A DNA stretch of 64,000 nucleotides, taken from the NCBI RefSeq assembly GCF_000419765.1, contig NZ_ATTQ01000001.1, positions 337,255 to 401,254 of the forward strand, written 5' to 3'. Under the pieces are notes generated by a model. That model did not search any database, was not told the origin of the DNA, and worked only from the letters and a program-made list of their open reading frames with translations. This document shows positions 9,072 through 18,261 of this stretch, one piece after another. A program made the position numbers and the translations under genes. Origin of the DNA: Rhizobium mongolense USDA 1844 (lineage in GTDB: Bacteria > Pseudomonadota > Alphaproteobacteria > Rhizobiales > Rhizobiaceae). How positions within the stretch are numbered: position 1 is the first letter of the stretch; each line of letters begins with the position of its first letter.

Positions 9072-9857
9072 TCAGATGCGATGTCCGGCCGCGATGATCT
9101 TGCGCAGGAAGGTTTGCGTCCGCTCCTGCGTCGGATTGCGGAAAATGTCGTTGGGACTGCCTTCCTCGACGATCTTGCCGCGGTCGAAAAAGAGCACGCG
9201 ATCGGCAAAATCGTGGGCGAAGCCCATTTCGTGCGTGACGAGAAGCATCGTCATGTCGGTTTCCGACGCGAGGTGCTTCATGACGCTCAAGACTTCCTCG
9301 ACGAGTTCGGGATCAAGCGCTGATGTCACCTCGTCGAAGAGCATGATCTTCGGTGACAGCGCAAGCGCTCTGGCGATTGCGACACGCTGCTTCTGGCCGC
9401 CGGACAATTGGGCAGGAACGCTCTTGGCCTTGTCAGCCATGCCGACCATGTCGAGGAGTTCCATCGCACGCTTTTGCGCGTCGGCGCGCTTGATGCCTTT
9501 CGTCAGCATCGGCGCAAGCGTCACGTTGTCGAGGACACATTTGTGGGGAAACAGATTGAAGTGCTGGAAGACCATGCCGATCTTCTCCCGCATGCGATGC
9601 AGGTGGCGCTCGTCTGCCGGGACAAGCTCCTTGCCGCGCGGCATGTGATAGAGCTGCTCTCCGTCGACCTCGATATGACCGCCGCTGATCGATTCAAGCG
9701 TCATCAGGATGCGAAGGATGGTCGTCTTTCCCGATCCGGACGGCCCGATGAGCGCCAGCTTCTCGCCCGGCATGACATTCATCGACAAACCGTCGAGCAC
9801 AGTCAGCGGACCGTACTTCTTGACGATGTTGTCGATGCGGATGATCGGCGCCGTCAT
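9072..9857 (-). CDS. ehuA: Ectoine ABC transporter ATPase EhuA
   Basis: Cytoplasmic ATPase of the polar amino acid uptake family, 261 residues. It has Walker [10 protein letters not shown] (residues 38-46), signature [15 protein letters not shown] (about 150-165), and Walker [13 protein letters not shown] followed by the switch histidine in LLVTHEMGF. It is the first gene of the long ectoine operon. The leader upstream (9858-9977) carries a pair of direct repeats and lies just behind the regulator gene enuR. Confidence 0.92.
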   Translation of the reverse strand: MTAPIIRIDNIVKKYGPLTVLDGLSMNVMPGEKLALIGPSGSGKTTILRILMTLESISGGHIEVDGEQLYHMPRGKELVPADERHLHRMREKIGMVFQHFNLFPHKCVLDNVTLAPMLTKGIKRADAQKRAMELLDMVGMADKAKSVPAQLSGGQKQRVAIARALALSPKIMLFDEVTSALDPELVEEVLSVMKHLASETDMTMLLVTHEMGFAHDFADRVLFFDRGKIVEEGSPNDIFRNPTQERTQTFLRKIIAAGHRI

Positions 9858-9910
9858 TCATCTCTCCCTGTTGAGACAGGCAACGCACTAACGATGACGG
9901 CCGATCCAAA

Positions 9911-9944
9911 TCATGTCAATTCGCAAAATAATATCATGACAATT
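9911..9944. promoter_or_regulatory. Direct repeats upstream of ehuA (candidate EnuR operator)
   Basis: Two near-identical direct repeats, TCATGTCAATT (9911-9921) and TCATGACAATT (9934-9944), lie 23 bp apart, about two helical turns, in the AT-rich leader between enuR and ehuA. MocR-type GntR regulators often bind directly repeated half-sites, so this is a plausible EnuR operator for the ectoine operon. This is inference. Confidence 0.45.
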
Positions 9945-9977
9945 ATTCTGGCGCTGCCCGTTTCGCAGGCAGCAGCG

Positions 9978-11363
9978 TCAAATCGCAAGCAGCAGCGCCT
10001 CGGGATTTCCTTGCGCCAGCGATGCGACAATGCCAAGGCCGGTGCGCAATTCGTTTTCCGTGGTCGAGCCGAGTGAGATGCGCACGGCGGGCGTCCAGCC
10101 CTGGTCGACGGTCCTGAAAGAGGTGCCGGGCGCAATCGCAACGCCACGCAGGCGGGCCTGCGACACGAAGGAATCCTCCTGGTGTGCGCCCGAAAGCGGC
10201 AGCCAGACGTGTAGGCTTTGGGGATGGGCGCGATAGGCAAGGCCCGTCAGCGTCTCTGCGGCGATCGCATGCCGGCTCTTCAGCGCCTCGCGCTGCCACC
10301 TGACAAGTTCCAGAGCCGTGCCGTCGCTTACCCAGCGGGTGGCGATTTCGGCAATCGCCGGCGTTGCCATCCAGCTCGAAACGAGATGGCGGTTGGCAAC
10401 GGCGGCGACGTAGCGGTCGGGTGCTGCGAGATAACCGATGCGCAAGCCCGGTACGGTGATCTTCGTGAAGCTCGTGACATAGAGCGTGCGCTCCGGCGCA
10501 AAAGCGGCAATCGGCGGCGCGCGATCCTCCACCAGCGGACCCAGGATGTCGTTTTCGATGATCGCGATATCGTGGCGCGCTGCGACATCGGCAAGCTGCT
10601 GCCGGCGCTTGGCGCTCATCAGCGCCGCCATCGGGTTGATGACGGACGGCTGCAGAAAGACCGCCCGGATCGGGCCCTTGCGGCAAGCCTCGTCGAGCGC
10701 TTCGGGGATCATGCCCTCCTCGTCGATTGCCAAACCTTCCAGATGAAGGCCCAGATAGGTGGAAAGCGGCACGAGCGTATGGTGGCTGATTGCTTCGGTC
10801 GCAACGGTGGAGCCAGGCGGGGCAACGCTCATCAGCGCGACGGTCATGCCGGAGGTCGCACCATTCGTAAGGCAGATATTCAGCGGAGAGACGTCCAGGC
10901 CGCAGCGCGACAGCCAGTCCGCCGCAATGGCGCGGTGACGCGGAAAGACCATGTTCGGTCTGAAAGACAGCGCCGAACTTGATGGAAGATTCTCCGAAAG
11001 CCAAGCAAACGCCTGGCGCATTTTTTCAAGATGGACCTGCTCGCAGACCGGCTTGAGGATCGAAAGGTCGATCACCTCGCCGAGCCGCTCGGGCAGGTAG
11101 GGCGGTTCGGGCTCGCGCGGCTGCGTCTGCACGAAGCTGCCGCGGCCGATCTCCCCCGATATCAAGCCGCGGCGGATCAATTCGTCGTAGGCCCGGCTCA
11201 CCGTCTGCACGGAAAGCTGCAGGTCATCGGCCATCTTTCGGTGCGGCGGCAGCCGGTCCCCGTCCGAAAGCTTTCCGTCGGCAATCGCCCGGGCGATCTG
11301 CTCGGCAAGCGAAAGATAGGCCGGCCGGCGAAGCTGGGAGGGATCGGGGCGCCAATTTGTCAT
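9978..11363 (-). CDS. enuR: MocR/GntR-type regulator EnuR (EutR)
   Basis: A 461-residue regulator with an N-terminal GntR winged helix (residues 12-75; LSDGDRLPPHRKMADDLQLSVQTVSRAYDEL region) fused to a fold-type I aminotransferase domain (about 110-455). The PLP lysine is K301 in SFTKITVPGLRIGYL, so PLP binding should be intact. In characterised bacteria EnuR represses ectoine catabolic genes, and PLP-bound ectoine intermediates act as inducers. It lies upstream of and parallel to ehuA and is divergent from doeX. Its ATG (11363) is next to a shared 100-bp regulatory gap. Confidence 0.9.
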   Translation of the reverse strand: MTNWRPDPSQLRRPAYLSLAEQIARAIADGKLSDGDRLPPHRKMADDLQLSVQTVSRAYDELIRRGLISGEIGRGSFVQTQPREPEPPYLPERLGEVIDLSILKPVCEQVHLEKMRQAFAWLSENLPSSSALSFRPNMVFPRHRAIAADWLSRCGLDVSPLNICLTNGATSGMTVALMSVAPPGSTVATEAISHHTLVPLSTYLGLHLEGLAIDEEGMIPEALDEACRKGPIRAVFLQPSVINPMAALMSAKRRQQLADVAARHDIAIIENDILGPLVEDRAPPIAAFAPERTLYVTSFTKITVPGLRIGYLAAPDRYVAAVANRHLVSSWMATPAIAEIATRWVSDGTALELVRWQREALKSRHAIAAETLTGLAYRAHPQSLHVWLPLSGAHQEDSFVSQARLRGVAIAPGTSFRTVDQGWTPAVRISLGSTTENELRTGLGIVASLAQGNPEALLLAI

Positions 11364-11394
11364 GATTTAAACACTGGTGAAAATCAGTTCAATT

Positions 11395-11422
11395 GACAAT
11401 GGCAAAATGCGCTCCCATTGTC
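11395..11422. promoter_or_regulatory. Inverted repeat in the enuR-doeX intergenic region
   Basis: A perfect 8-bp inverted repeat, GACAATGG (11395-11402) and CCATTGTC (11415-11422), with a 12-bp spacer, lies in the 100-bp gap between the divergent regulators enuR and doeX. It is a strong candidate operator for one or both of them. AsnC/Lrp proteins and GntR dimers can both use such sites. Confidence 0.55.
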
Positions 11423-11463
11423 TTTTCCTCACCTTTGGAATGATTTGCGCAGCCGGGAATGCC

Positions 11464-11943
11464 ATGAAACTCGACGCCATCGATCTGCGTATCCTCGACG
11501 CCATTCAGCGTGACGGACGCATCACCAAGCTGGCGCTTGCCGAAAAGGCCGGCCTCTCGCCGACACCGTGCTGGATGCGGCTTAGAAAACTGGAAAAGGC
11601 AGGCATCGTTACCGGCTATCATGCCCGCGTCGCGCTTCGCCGGATCGCCCCGGTTGCCAGCGTCATGGTGGAAGTGACGCTCGCCAATCATCGCCAGAGC
11701 GACTTCGAGCGCTTCGAACGCGTGATTGCGACGATTCCGGAAGTCATCGGCTGCTGGTCGGTGGGCGGCGGGATCGACTATTTCTTGAAGATCGCAGCAC
11801 CCGATATAGACGCCTACCAGCGGCTGATCGATGACCTGCTTGACCGTGAACTCGGCATCGAGCGCTATTTTACCTATATTGTCACGAAGACGGTCAAGGA
11901 CGAGACGGTCCTTCCCGTTGGCTCTTTGATCGGTCGAGCGTGA
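11464..11943 (+). CDS. doeX: Lrp/AsnC-family regulator DoeX
   Basis: A 159-residue Lrp/AsnC transcription factor. It has an N-terminal HTH (residues 2-60; LDAIDLRILDAIQRDGRIT then LAEKAGLSPTPCWMRL) and a RAM effector domain (65-150). Its position, divergent from enuR and beside the ectoine genes, matches DoeX, which in Halomonas binds near doeA. The open frame extends upstream to 11377, but those residues are not family-like and cross the palindrome, so the ATG at 11464 is chosen. Confidence 0.85.
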   Translation: MKLDAIDLRILDAIQRDGRITKLALAEKAGLSPTPCWMRLRKLEKAGIVTGYHARVALRRIAPVASVMVEVTLANHRQSDFERFERVIATIPEVIGCWSVGGGIDYFLKIAAPDIDAYQRLIDDLLDRELGIERYFTYIVTKTVKDETVLPVGSLIGRA

Positions 11944-12220
11944 GCAATCCTGGTTAGAGGGCGATGGGTATCGGCTGGATGTGAGCGAGCATCGGCAGCA
12001 GCCTCGGCCAGATCCGCTCGGATCGGAAGCGTTCTCGATCATCTGCGATGCGATGAAGGCCGACAAAGTGGTCGGCGCCTCATGCCTGGTAATTGGTCGA
12101 CGCGAGCGAGCAGTTGTCCTTGAGCCACGGACGAAGGGATCGAGGGGATGGAACCCTAAGCCTCTGCAGGTGTTAAGAACGGACAAGCAAGTGATTGCTC
12201 AACTCAAACAGGGGATTTCC

Positions 12221-12295
12221 ATGAATAATCTCATTTGGCTTGTCGGCGCCGTCGTCATCGTAATTGCGATTTTGAGTTTCTTCGGCCTTCGCTGA
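12221..12295 (+). CDS. 24-residue single-span membrane microprotein
   Basis: A very short gene: ATG at 12221 with an AGGGGA site 6 bp upstream, encoding 24 residues that form one hydrophobic helix (LIWLVGAVVIVIAILSFF) ending GLR. Near-identical peptides occur repeatedly in rhizobial genomes as I recall them, so I think it is real. An in-frame extension back to 11981 exists but looks non-coding. Function unknown. Confidence 0.6.
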   Translation: MNNLIWLVGAVVIVIAILSFFGLR

Positions 12296-12759
12296 TCGCA
12301 GACGTCGGTGATGTGCGGCGGCTCAACCACGCCATCTCCGGCATGCGGAAGCCTGCCGCGCGCACCGGCGTAGAGTTGGCCTGCCGGTGCTCATCAAACA
12401 TGGTGACGATAGGCGAAGGTTTATCTCTGGCAGCCTCGTCAGGAACTGGCCCGGCATCGGGCGCTTGTCCGCTCGAATTTCGGGGCCTCCCAAAAAAGGC
12501 AAGCCTGCTGCTGGCGGCCTTTGAAATGGCGTCCGCTTGATCGCGGTTCTCCCTTGAAGTGGCGTGTATCATGTCCTTCAGCCGATCATAGCTGATAGCC
12601 CTGCCCCGTCTCGGATTGTCATGCGCAGACCGGCGCGTAGATAGATCAGCCGCGGCACGCCAAAGCCTTAGTCAATCTCTCTCTTCTGGCCATCGGCAAT
12701 GGACAATTTCTCGCCTCCGCCTGTGGGAGACTTGCCCGTCGGCAATGAGGAGATAAATC
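12296..12759. other. Gap without a supported gene
   Basis: About 460 bases between the microprotein and the aldehyde dehydrogenase. A minus-strand frame (12255-12572, 105 residues) exists but has no family features and a poorly placed ribosome binding site. The promoter of the downstream operon must lie here or further upstream; I could not define it. Confidence 0.5.
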
Positions 12760-14256
12760 ATGACCGCGGTTTTTGCCCGCCCCGATTTCCACACTGCGCT
12801 TTCACGCCTCAAGGACAGGCATCTGCTGCGTGATCTTGCCTATATCGGCGGACGCTGGTCGGCGGGCGACGCCGGCAAAAGCTTCGAAGTCACCGATCCT
12901 GCTTCCCGAACAACGGTTGCCTGGGTGGCAAGCCTTGGCGCGGACGAAACGGCAACGGCGATCGACGCGGCGGCGCGGGCAATGCCGGCCTGGCGCGCCA
13001 TGCTGCCGCAGCACCGGGCTAAAATCCTGCGCAACTGGTTCGATCTGATCCTGGCATCAAAGGAAGATCTCGCCTTGATCATGACGCTCGAGCAGGGCAA
13101 GCCGCTGTCGGAATCCTTGGGCGAGATCGACTATGCCGCCTCTTTCGTCGAATGGTACGGTGAGGAAGGCAAGCGGCTGAATGCCGAAAACGTCACCAGC
13201 CACCTTTTGGATGCTGAGATGATCGTCCGCCGCGAGGCGCTCGGTGTCGTCGGTATCGTCACGCCGTGGAACTTTCCGTCCGCCATGATCACGCGCAAGG
13301 CTGCGGCAGCACTTGCTGCGGGCTGCACCGTCGTTGCCCATCCTTCATCCGAGACCCCGCTTTCGGCACTCGCACTTGCCGAGCTTTGCGAGCGCGCCGG
13401 GATTCCGGCGGGCGTATTCAATGTTGTCACCGGTGATGCGGCAACCATCGTCGGCCGCATGTGCGAGGACGAGCGCATCAGGGCGATGAGCTTCACCGGC
13501 TCGACCGGGGTCGGCAAGCTCATTGCCGCTCAATGCGCGTCAAGCATGAAAAGACTGGTGATGGAGCTTGGCGGACATGCACCGCTTATCATATTCGACG
13601 ATGCCGACATCGAGCGTGCGGCCAGAATTGCCATCGACGCCAAGTTCGCCACGTCGGGCCAGGATTGTTTGGCTGCCAACCGCATCTTCGTGCACCGCTC
13701 AATTGCCGATCGCTTCGCTGAAGCATTTGCACGCCACATCAAGGCACTGAAAGTGGCAAATGGCCTTTCGGCGAACGCCGATATCGGCCCGCTGATGCAC
13801 GAACGTGCGATCGTCAAGGTCGAGGAACAGGTCTGCGATGCACTGAAGCGCGGAGCCAAACTGGTCACCGGCGGTAAACGTCACGTCGCCGGCCAACTGT
13901 TCTTCGAACCGACGCTGCTGACAGATGTTCCTGCCGATGCTCTCATCATGCGCGAGGAAACTTTTGGCCCCGTGGCAGGCATCAGCGTCTTCGACACGGA
14001 AGACGAAGTGATCACAAAGGCGAACGCCACCGAATACGGTCTCGTCGCCTATGTCGTCACGGACAATGGCGCCCGGCAGATGCGCCTTGGACGTGCGCTC
14101 GAATACGGCATGGTGGCGATCAACCGGGTGAAAATCACCGGCGGTCCCATTCCCTTCGGCGGCTGGAAACAATCCGGACTTGGGCGCGAGGGCTCGAGGC
14201 ACGGCATCGAAGCTTTCACCGAGCTCAAATATCTCTGCATCGACACGGCCGCCTGA
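12760..14256 (+). CDS. doeC: Aldehyde dehydrogenase, likely DoeC (aspartate/succinate semialdehyde)
   Basis: A full-length 498-residue NAD(P)-dependent aldehyde dehydrogenase of the GabD type. Catalytic C303 lies in SGQDCLAANR and the general base E269 in MELGGHAP. The cofactor motif FTGSTGVGK is present. In ectoine catabolism DoeC oxidises aspartate-semialdehyde to aspartate, and the gene directly precedes a class III aminotransferase (doeD-like), as in known doe loci. By sequence alone it could equally be succinate-semialdehyde dehydrogenase GabD. The ATG at 12760 has a good GAGGAG site. Confidence 0.8.
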   Translation: MTAVFARPDFHTALSRLKDRHLLRDLAYIGGRWSAGDAGKSFEVTDPASRTTVAWVASLGADETATAIDAAARAMPAWRAMLPQHRAKILRNWFDLILASKEDLALIMTLEQGKPLSESLGEIDYAASFVEWYGEEGKRLNAENVTSHLLDAEMIVRREALGVVGIVTPWNFPSAMITRKAAAALAAGCTVVAHPSSETPLSALALAELCERAGIPAGVFNVVTGDAATIVGRMCEDERIRAMSFTGSTGVGKLIAAQCASSMKRLVMELGGHAPLIIFDDADIERAARIAIDAKFATSGQDCLAANRIFVHRSIADRFAEAFARHIKALKVANGLSANADIGPLMHERAIVKVEEQVCDALKRGAKLVTGGKRHVAGQLFFEPTLLTDVPADALIMREETFGPVAGISVFDTEDEVITKANATEYGLVAYVVTDNGARQMRLGRALEYGMVAINRVKITGGPIPFGGWKQSGLGREGSRHGIEAFTELKYLCIDTAA

Positions 14257-14287
14257 GGCCCTTCATTTTAACATCAAGGACAATGCC

Positions 14288-15667
14288 ATGCTGGAACGAA
14301 GCAACGAACTCAACGCCTGGGACCGGGATCATTTCTTCCATCCCTCCACTCACATGGGCATGCACGCGCGTGGCGAGACGCCGACGCGGGTGATCGGCAG
14401 CGGTGAAGGCGTCTACATCACCGATACGAGCGGCCGCTCCAGTCTCGATGCCTTTGCCGGACTTTACTGCGTCAATGTCGGCTACGGCCGGCAGAAAATC
14501 GCCGATGCGATCGCCGAACAGGCAAAGAGCCTTGCCTACTATCACGCCTATGTCGGCCATGGCACGGAAGCATCGATCAGGCTGTCGAAGATGATCATCG
14601 ACCGCGCGCCCGAAGGCATGAGCCGCGTCTACTTCGGCCTTTCCGGGTCCGATGCGAACGAGACGAACATCAAGCTCATCTGGTATTACAACAACATCCT
14701 AGGCCGCCCGGACAAGAAGAAGATCATCTCTCGCTGGCGCGGTTATCACGGCTCGGGTGTCATGACAGGCTCGCTGACGGGGCTTGAACTTTTCCACAAG
14801 GCTTTTGACCTGCCGCGCGCGCCCATTCTCCACACGGAAGCTCCTTATTATTTCCGCCGGCCCGACCGCTCGATGGACGAGGAACAGTTTTCGCAATTTT
14901 GCGCCGACAAGCTGGAGGAGATGATCCTTGCCGAAGGTCCCGAAACAATTGCCGCCTTCATCGGCGAACCCATCCTCGGGACAGGCGGCATCGTTCCGCC
15001 GCCCGCCGGATACTGGCAGAAGATCCAGGCCGTGCTGGGAAAGTACGATATCCTGCTGGTTGCAGATGAGGTGGTGACCGGTTTCGGCCGCTTGGGCACG
15101 ATGTTCGGCTCGGACCACTACGGCATGAAGCCGGACCTGATCACAATCGCCAAGGGCCTCACCTCGGCCTATGCACCGCTTTCCGGTACGATCGTTTCCG
15201 ACAAGGTCTGGCAGGTGCTCGTCCAGGGCTCCGATCAGATGGGGGCGATTGGTCATGGCTGGACCTACGCCGCACATCCGATCTGCGCCGCCGCTGGGAT
15301 TGCCAACCTGGAACTGATCGATGAGCTTGATCTCGTGGGGAATGCCGGCGAGACCGGCGCCTATTTCCGCTCGGAACTGGCAAAGGCCGTCGGCGGTCAC
15401 AAGAACGTTGGTGAGGTGCGTGGAGACGGGTTGATGGCGGCTGTTGAGTTTGTTGCAGATCGGGACGATCGCAAATTCTTCGATGCTTCCCAAAAGATCG
15501 GTCCGCAGGTGGCCGCTGCACTGCTGGAGCGCGGCGTCATCGGCCGCGCCATGCCGCAGGGCGACATCCTCGGTTTTGCGCCGCCGCTTTGTTTGACCCG
15601 GGGCGAGGCCGATACTGTGGTCAAAGCTGCGGCCGAAGCCATCGACAGCGTCTTCAAATCCATCTGA
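14288..15667 (+). CDS. doeD: Class III aminotransferase, likely diaminobutyrate transaminase DoeD
   Basis: A 459-residue fold-type I, class III PLP aminotransferase. The PLP lysine is K289 in TIAKGLTSAY, preceded by the LLVADEVVTGFGR motif whose aspartate holds the pyridine nitrogen. Context suggests it converts L-2,4-diaminobutyrate (from DoeB) to aspartate-semialdehyde, the substrate of the dehydrogenase upstream. The frame is open back to 14180 inside the previous gene, but the ATG at 14288 with an AAGGA site is the right start. Omega-amino acid:pyruvate transaminase is the alternative reading. Confidence 0.82.
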   Translation: MLERSNELNAWDRDHFFHPSTHMGMHARGETPTRVIGSGEGVYITDTSGRSSLDAFAGLYCVNVGYGRQKIADAIAEQAKSLAYYHAYVGHGTEASIRLSKMIIDRAPEGMSRVYFGLSGSDANETNIKLIWYYNNILGRPDKKKIISRWRGYHGSGVMTGSLTGLELFHKAFDLPRAPILHTEAPYYFRRPDRSMDEEQFSQFCADKLEEMILAEGPETIAAFIGEPILGTGGIVPPPAGYWQKIQAVLGKYDILLVADEVVTGFGRLGTMFGSDHYGMKPDLITIAKGLTSAYAPLSGTIVSDKVWQVLVQGSDQMGAIGHGWTYAAHPICAAAGIANLELIDELDLVGNAGETGAYFRSELAKAVGGHKNVGEVRGDGLMAAVEFVADRDDRKFFDASQKIGPQVAAALLERGVIGRAMPQGDILGFAPPLCLTRGEADTVVKAAAEAIDSVFKSI

Positions 15668-15678
15668 AGGAGTGTGAG

Positions 15679-16749
15679 ATGACCCTTGTTCCGAAGACGA
15701 TGGCAGCCGTACAACTCGTCGGTCATGGCGGGCTCGACAAGCTGGTCTATAACGAATCCGCTCCTGTCCCGAAGCCGGGCGCAGGCGAAGTGCTCATCAA
15801 GGTCACGGCCTGCGGCATGAACAACACCGACGTCTGGGTCCGCCAGGGCGCCTACGGCACCGAAGACGATCCGTCGGCCGTCTCCACCTGGCGCAGGAAG
15901 GGCAATACGCTGACGTTCCCCCGCATCCAGGGGACGGATGCTGTCGGCCATATCGTCGCGGTTGGCGCCGGCATCGACGCAAAACGGATCGGTGAGCGTG
16001 TAATGGTCGATTTCTCGATCTATAATCGCGAAGACGACAGCCTTGCCGACATCGACTATATGGGTCACGGCCGGGATGGCGGCTATGCCCAATATATGGC
16101 GCTGCCTGCGCAAAACGCCCATATCGTCGATACCGATCTTACCGACGTCGAACTTGCAACCTTCTGCTGTGCCTACCTGACCGGAGAACGGATGCTTGAG
16201 CGGGCGCGGCTTGCTGCGGGCGAACACGTGCTGGTGACGGGGGCATCGGGCGGTGTCGGATCGGCGATCATCCAGCTCGCAAGAGCGCGCGGCGCAATCC
16301 CGATTGCGATAGCTGGTCCTGGCAAGGAGCAGGCTGTGCTGGACATCGGCGCAGAAGCAGTCGTCACACGCGGCGGCGATGATCTCGTCGAAGCCGTCGA
16401 TCGGGCATCAGCCGGCCGGCCGATCGACGTCGTGGCCGATCTCGTCGCCGGATCGATGTTCAACGATCTTTTGAAGATCCTACGCCCCGAAGGCCGCTAT
16501 ACGACGGCCGGTGCGATCGGCGGGCCGGTGGTTCAGCTCGACTTGCGGACAATGTACCTGAAGCAACTGGAGTTGCATGGATCGAGCCAGGGTACGCGCG
16601 CCGACTTCCGTCGGCTCGTCCGCTATATCGAGGACAAGAAAATCCGGCCCCTGGTCGGCGGCGTCTATCCGCTATCGGATTTCCATCGGGCTCAGACGGA
16701 CTTCATGGCAAAGAACTTCATCGGAAAGCTCGTCGTCGTCCCCGACTAA
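15679..16749 (+). CDS. Quinone oxidoreductase-like MDR-family reductase
   Basis: A 356-residue medium-chain dehydrogenase/reductase. The N-terminal GroES-like domain (residues 10-140; ACGMNNTDVWVRQGAYG) is followed by a Rossmann domain with VTGASGGVGSAIIQLA. The GASGGVGS form of the nucleotide motif and lack of clear zinc cysteines point to the quinone oxidoreductase branch. It is 11 bp after doeD with a strong AAGGAG site, so it is in the same operon, but it has no known step in ectoine breakdown. It may reduce an aldehyde or enone side-product. Substrate unknown. Confidence 0.78.
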   Translation: MTLVPKTMAAVQLVGHGGLDKLVYNESAPVPKPGAGEVLIKVTACGMNNTDVWVRQGAYGTEDDPSAVSTWRRKGNTLTFPRIQGTDAVGHIVAVGAGIDAKRIGERVMVDFSIYNREDDSLADIDYMGHGRDGGYAQYMALPAQNAHIVDTDLTDVELATFCCAYLTGERMLERARLAAGEHVLVTGASGGVGSAIIQLARARGAIPIAIAGPGKEQAVLDIGAEAVVTRGGDDLVEAVDRASAGRPIDVVADLVAGSMFNDLLKILRPEGRYTTAGAIGGPVVQLDLRTMYLKQLELHGSSQGTRADFRRLVRYIEDKKIRPLVGGVYPLSDFHRAQTDFMAKNFIGKLVVVPD

Positions 16750-16769
16750 ACGAGATTTGCGGCCTGGAC

Positions 16770-16800
16770 CCGGCGCCGCAGCTCTCGCTTTCGGCGCCGG
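16770..16800. terminator. Possible terminator hairpin after the reductase gene
   Basis: An 8-bp inverted repeat CCGGCGCC / GGCGCCGG with a 15-base loop lies 20 bp downstream of the reductase stop and upstream of the convergent small gene. The loop is long and there is no T run, so the role is tentative. Confidence 0.35.
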
Positions 16801-16831
16801 CCGCTCCAATTGTGACTTGCCCGCAGCGCTG

Positions 16832-17062
16832 TCACATGGCTGGGACGAATTTCCAAAACACTCCTTCCTGGCGATCCGTATAATACTTGAACTCGCACTC
16901 AAACTTCCGGCCGTAGGCTTTGGCAGCCTTCAGGCATTGGTCGCTGACCGGGTTCATCCCTGTATCAGGGGCAAACCAGTCCTCAAGCAGATCGTCCGGC
17001 ACATACGTACCGATGCGCAGCGGAAGAGTGGCGAGTACAACGTCCATTTCATTTGGCACCAT
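16832..17062 (-). CDS. Small conserved-looking hypothetical protein
   Basis: A 76-residue soluble protein (starts MVPNEMDVVLATLPLRIG, ends WKFVPAM), rich in aromatic and acidic residues. I do not recognise the family. The gene is supported by an excellent AAGGAGG ribosome binding site 8 bp before the ATG at 17062; a TTG six bases upstream is too close to that site to be the start. It converges on the ectoine catabolic operon. Confidence 0.6.
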   Translation of the reverse strand: MVPNEMDVVLATLPLRIGTYVPDDLLEDWFAPDTGMNPVSDQCLKAAKAYGRKFECEFKYYTDRQEGVFWKFVPAM

Positions 17063-17216
17063 GATCAAAGCCTCCTTTTTTCGGATTAACCGCGGTCGGA
17101 TGAACCGGTTCCATGCTGCCTTCCACTACATCCCGCAGACCGCATCATGTCAACGAAACCACTGCCCGGACCGGCTTTGGCGGGCACCTTTCGACACTCC
17201 TCTGGACCGTTGCGGC

Positions 17217-17429
17217 GTTAGCAGGCGACCGCCGATGACATCAACGGTGCCAAGCGACCGTACCAGCCGGAATTCCTGATGTTACGATGGTCTAAACCAC
17301 CGCGAATACGCTTCGAGAAGCCGACAACGTGCTGCTCCATACCGCCGTCAATAATAAGCTCGACACTGTCTTCCTCGAACTGCTGGAATTGCCCATAGTG
17401 GCCACCGGTTTCGAATTTAGCCGCATCAT
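17217..17429 (-). pseudogene. Protein-like frame without a start codon
   Basis: A minus-strand frame of about 70 codons with protein-like composition (for example GGHYGQFQQFEEDSVELI) ends at a stop near 17217. It lacks any start codon, because a stop lies just upstream. It may be the tail of a decayed gene. Family not recognised. The rest of the 17063-17483 gap shows nothing else. Confidence 0.3.
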
Positions 17430-17483
17430 GTAATCACAAACGAGATGGGTCCATTAAGACTTGAATAAGGTGTATCGGCCGCA

Positions 17484-18260
17484 ATGACGTATCTGAAAAA
17501 TGGAGTGCTAATCGCAGCGGTTATGCTGGCTGCATTGATAACGTCCTTGCCGCCGACTTTTGCCAAAGATTGTGAGCAAGAAACGTTCCACGAGGCGCGA
17601 TACATTGTCTGCACCCTGGAGCCGGGGAAAGCTGACCTGCGATTGTTCTGGAAGGGCATGGATGGCGAGCCTTACCGCTATTTCTCGAGCGTCGCCGAAG
17701 CCGTGCGGAAACAGGGACGAGCGCTGACATTCGCGATGAACGCAGGGATGTACCGCGCCGATTTTTCTCCGATAGGACTTTATGTCGAGGCCGGCCGAGA
17801 ACTACGACCCGCCAATACGGCCCGAGGTGAAGGCTCAGCCGGTCTGCTGCCAAATTTCTATAAGAAGCCGAACGGCGTGTTCTTTTTTGACGACACAAGG
17901 GCCGGAATACTCCCGACAGATCAATTTTTGAAACGTCGCCCCAAGGTGCGGTTCGCCACCCAGTCTGGTCCAATGCTTGTCATTCAGAACAAGCTGCACC
18001 CAGCCTTTATTTTAGGGTCGACAGACCGAACCCGTCGCAGCGGTGTGGGAGTCTGTAGCGGTGGCACGGTTCGCCTTGCCGCAAGTGACGACATGGTGAA
18101 TTTCCATGATTTTGCGCGCCTGTTCCGCGACCATTTAAAATGCCCCAATGCATTGTTTCTCGACGGTGGACGAGGTGTGGGGATTTACAACCCGAAGATG
18201 GGCCGCAATGACAGATCCTGGCATGGCGGGTTCGGCCCGATCTTTGGAGTTGTAGAATAA
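17484..18260 (+). CDS. Secreted phosphodiester glycosidase-like protein (NAGPA/DUF2233)
   Basis: A 258-residue protein with a Sec signal peptide (residues 1-27, ending PPTFA-K). It has a phosphodiester-glycosidase/NAGPA-type body, with FAMNAGMYRADFSPIGLYV, ATQSGPMLV and CPNALFLDGG, the usual conserved strands of the family. It is predicted to act in the periplasm on a sugar phosphodiester, possibly in the cell envelope. The substrate cannot be told from sequence. It appears monocistronic. Confidence 0.75.
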   Translation: MTYLKNGVLIAAVMLAALITSLPPTFAKDCEQETFHEARYIVCTLEPGKADLRLFWKGMDGEPYRYFSSVAEAVRKQGRALTFAMNAGMYRADFSPIGLYVEAGRELRPANTARGEGSAGLLPNFYKKPNGVFFFDDTRAGILPTDQFLKRRPKVRFATQSGPMLVIQNKLHPAFILGSTDRTRRSGVGVCSGGTVRLAASDDMVNFHDFARLFRDHLKCPNALFLDGGRGVGIYNPKMGRNDRSWHGGFGPIFGVVE

Positions 18261-18261
18261 C

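Noticed and set aside
12255..12572. Minus-strand 105-residue frame downstream of the microprotein
   Set aside because: No family features, overlaps the microprotein gene, and the ribosome binding site is one base from the ATG.
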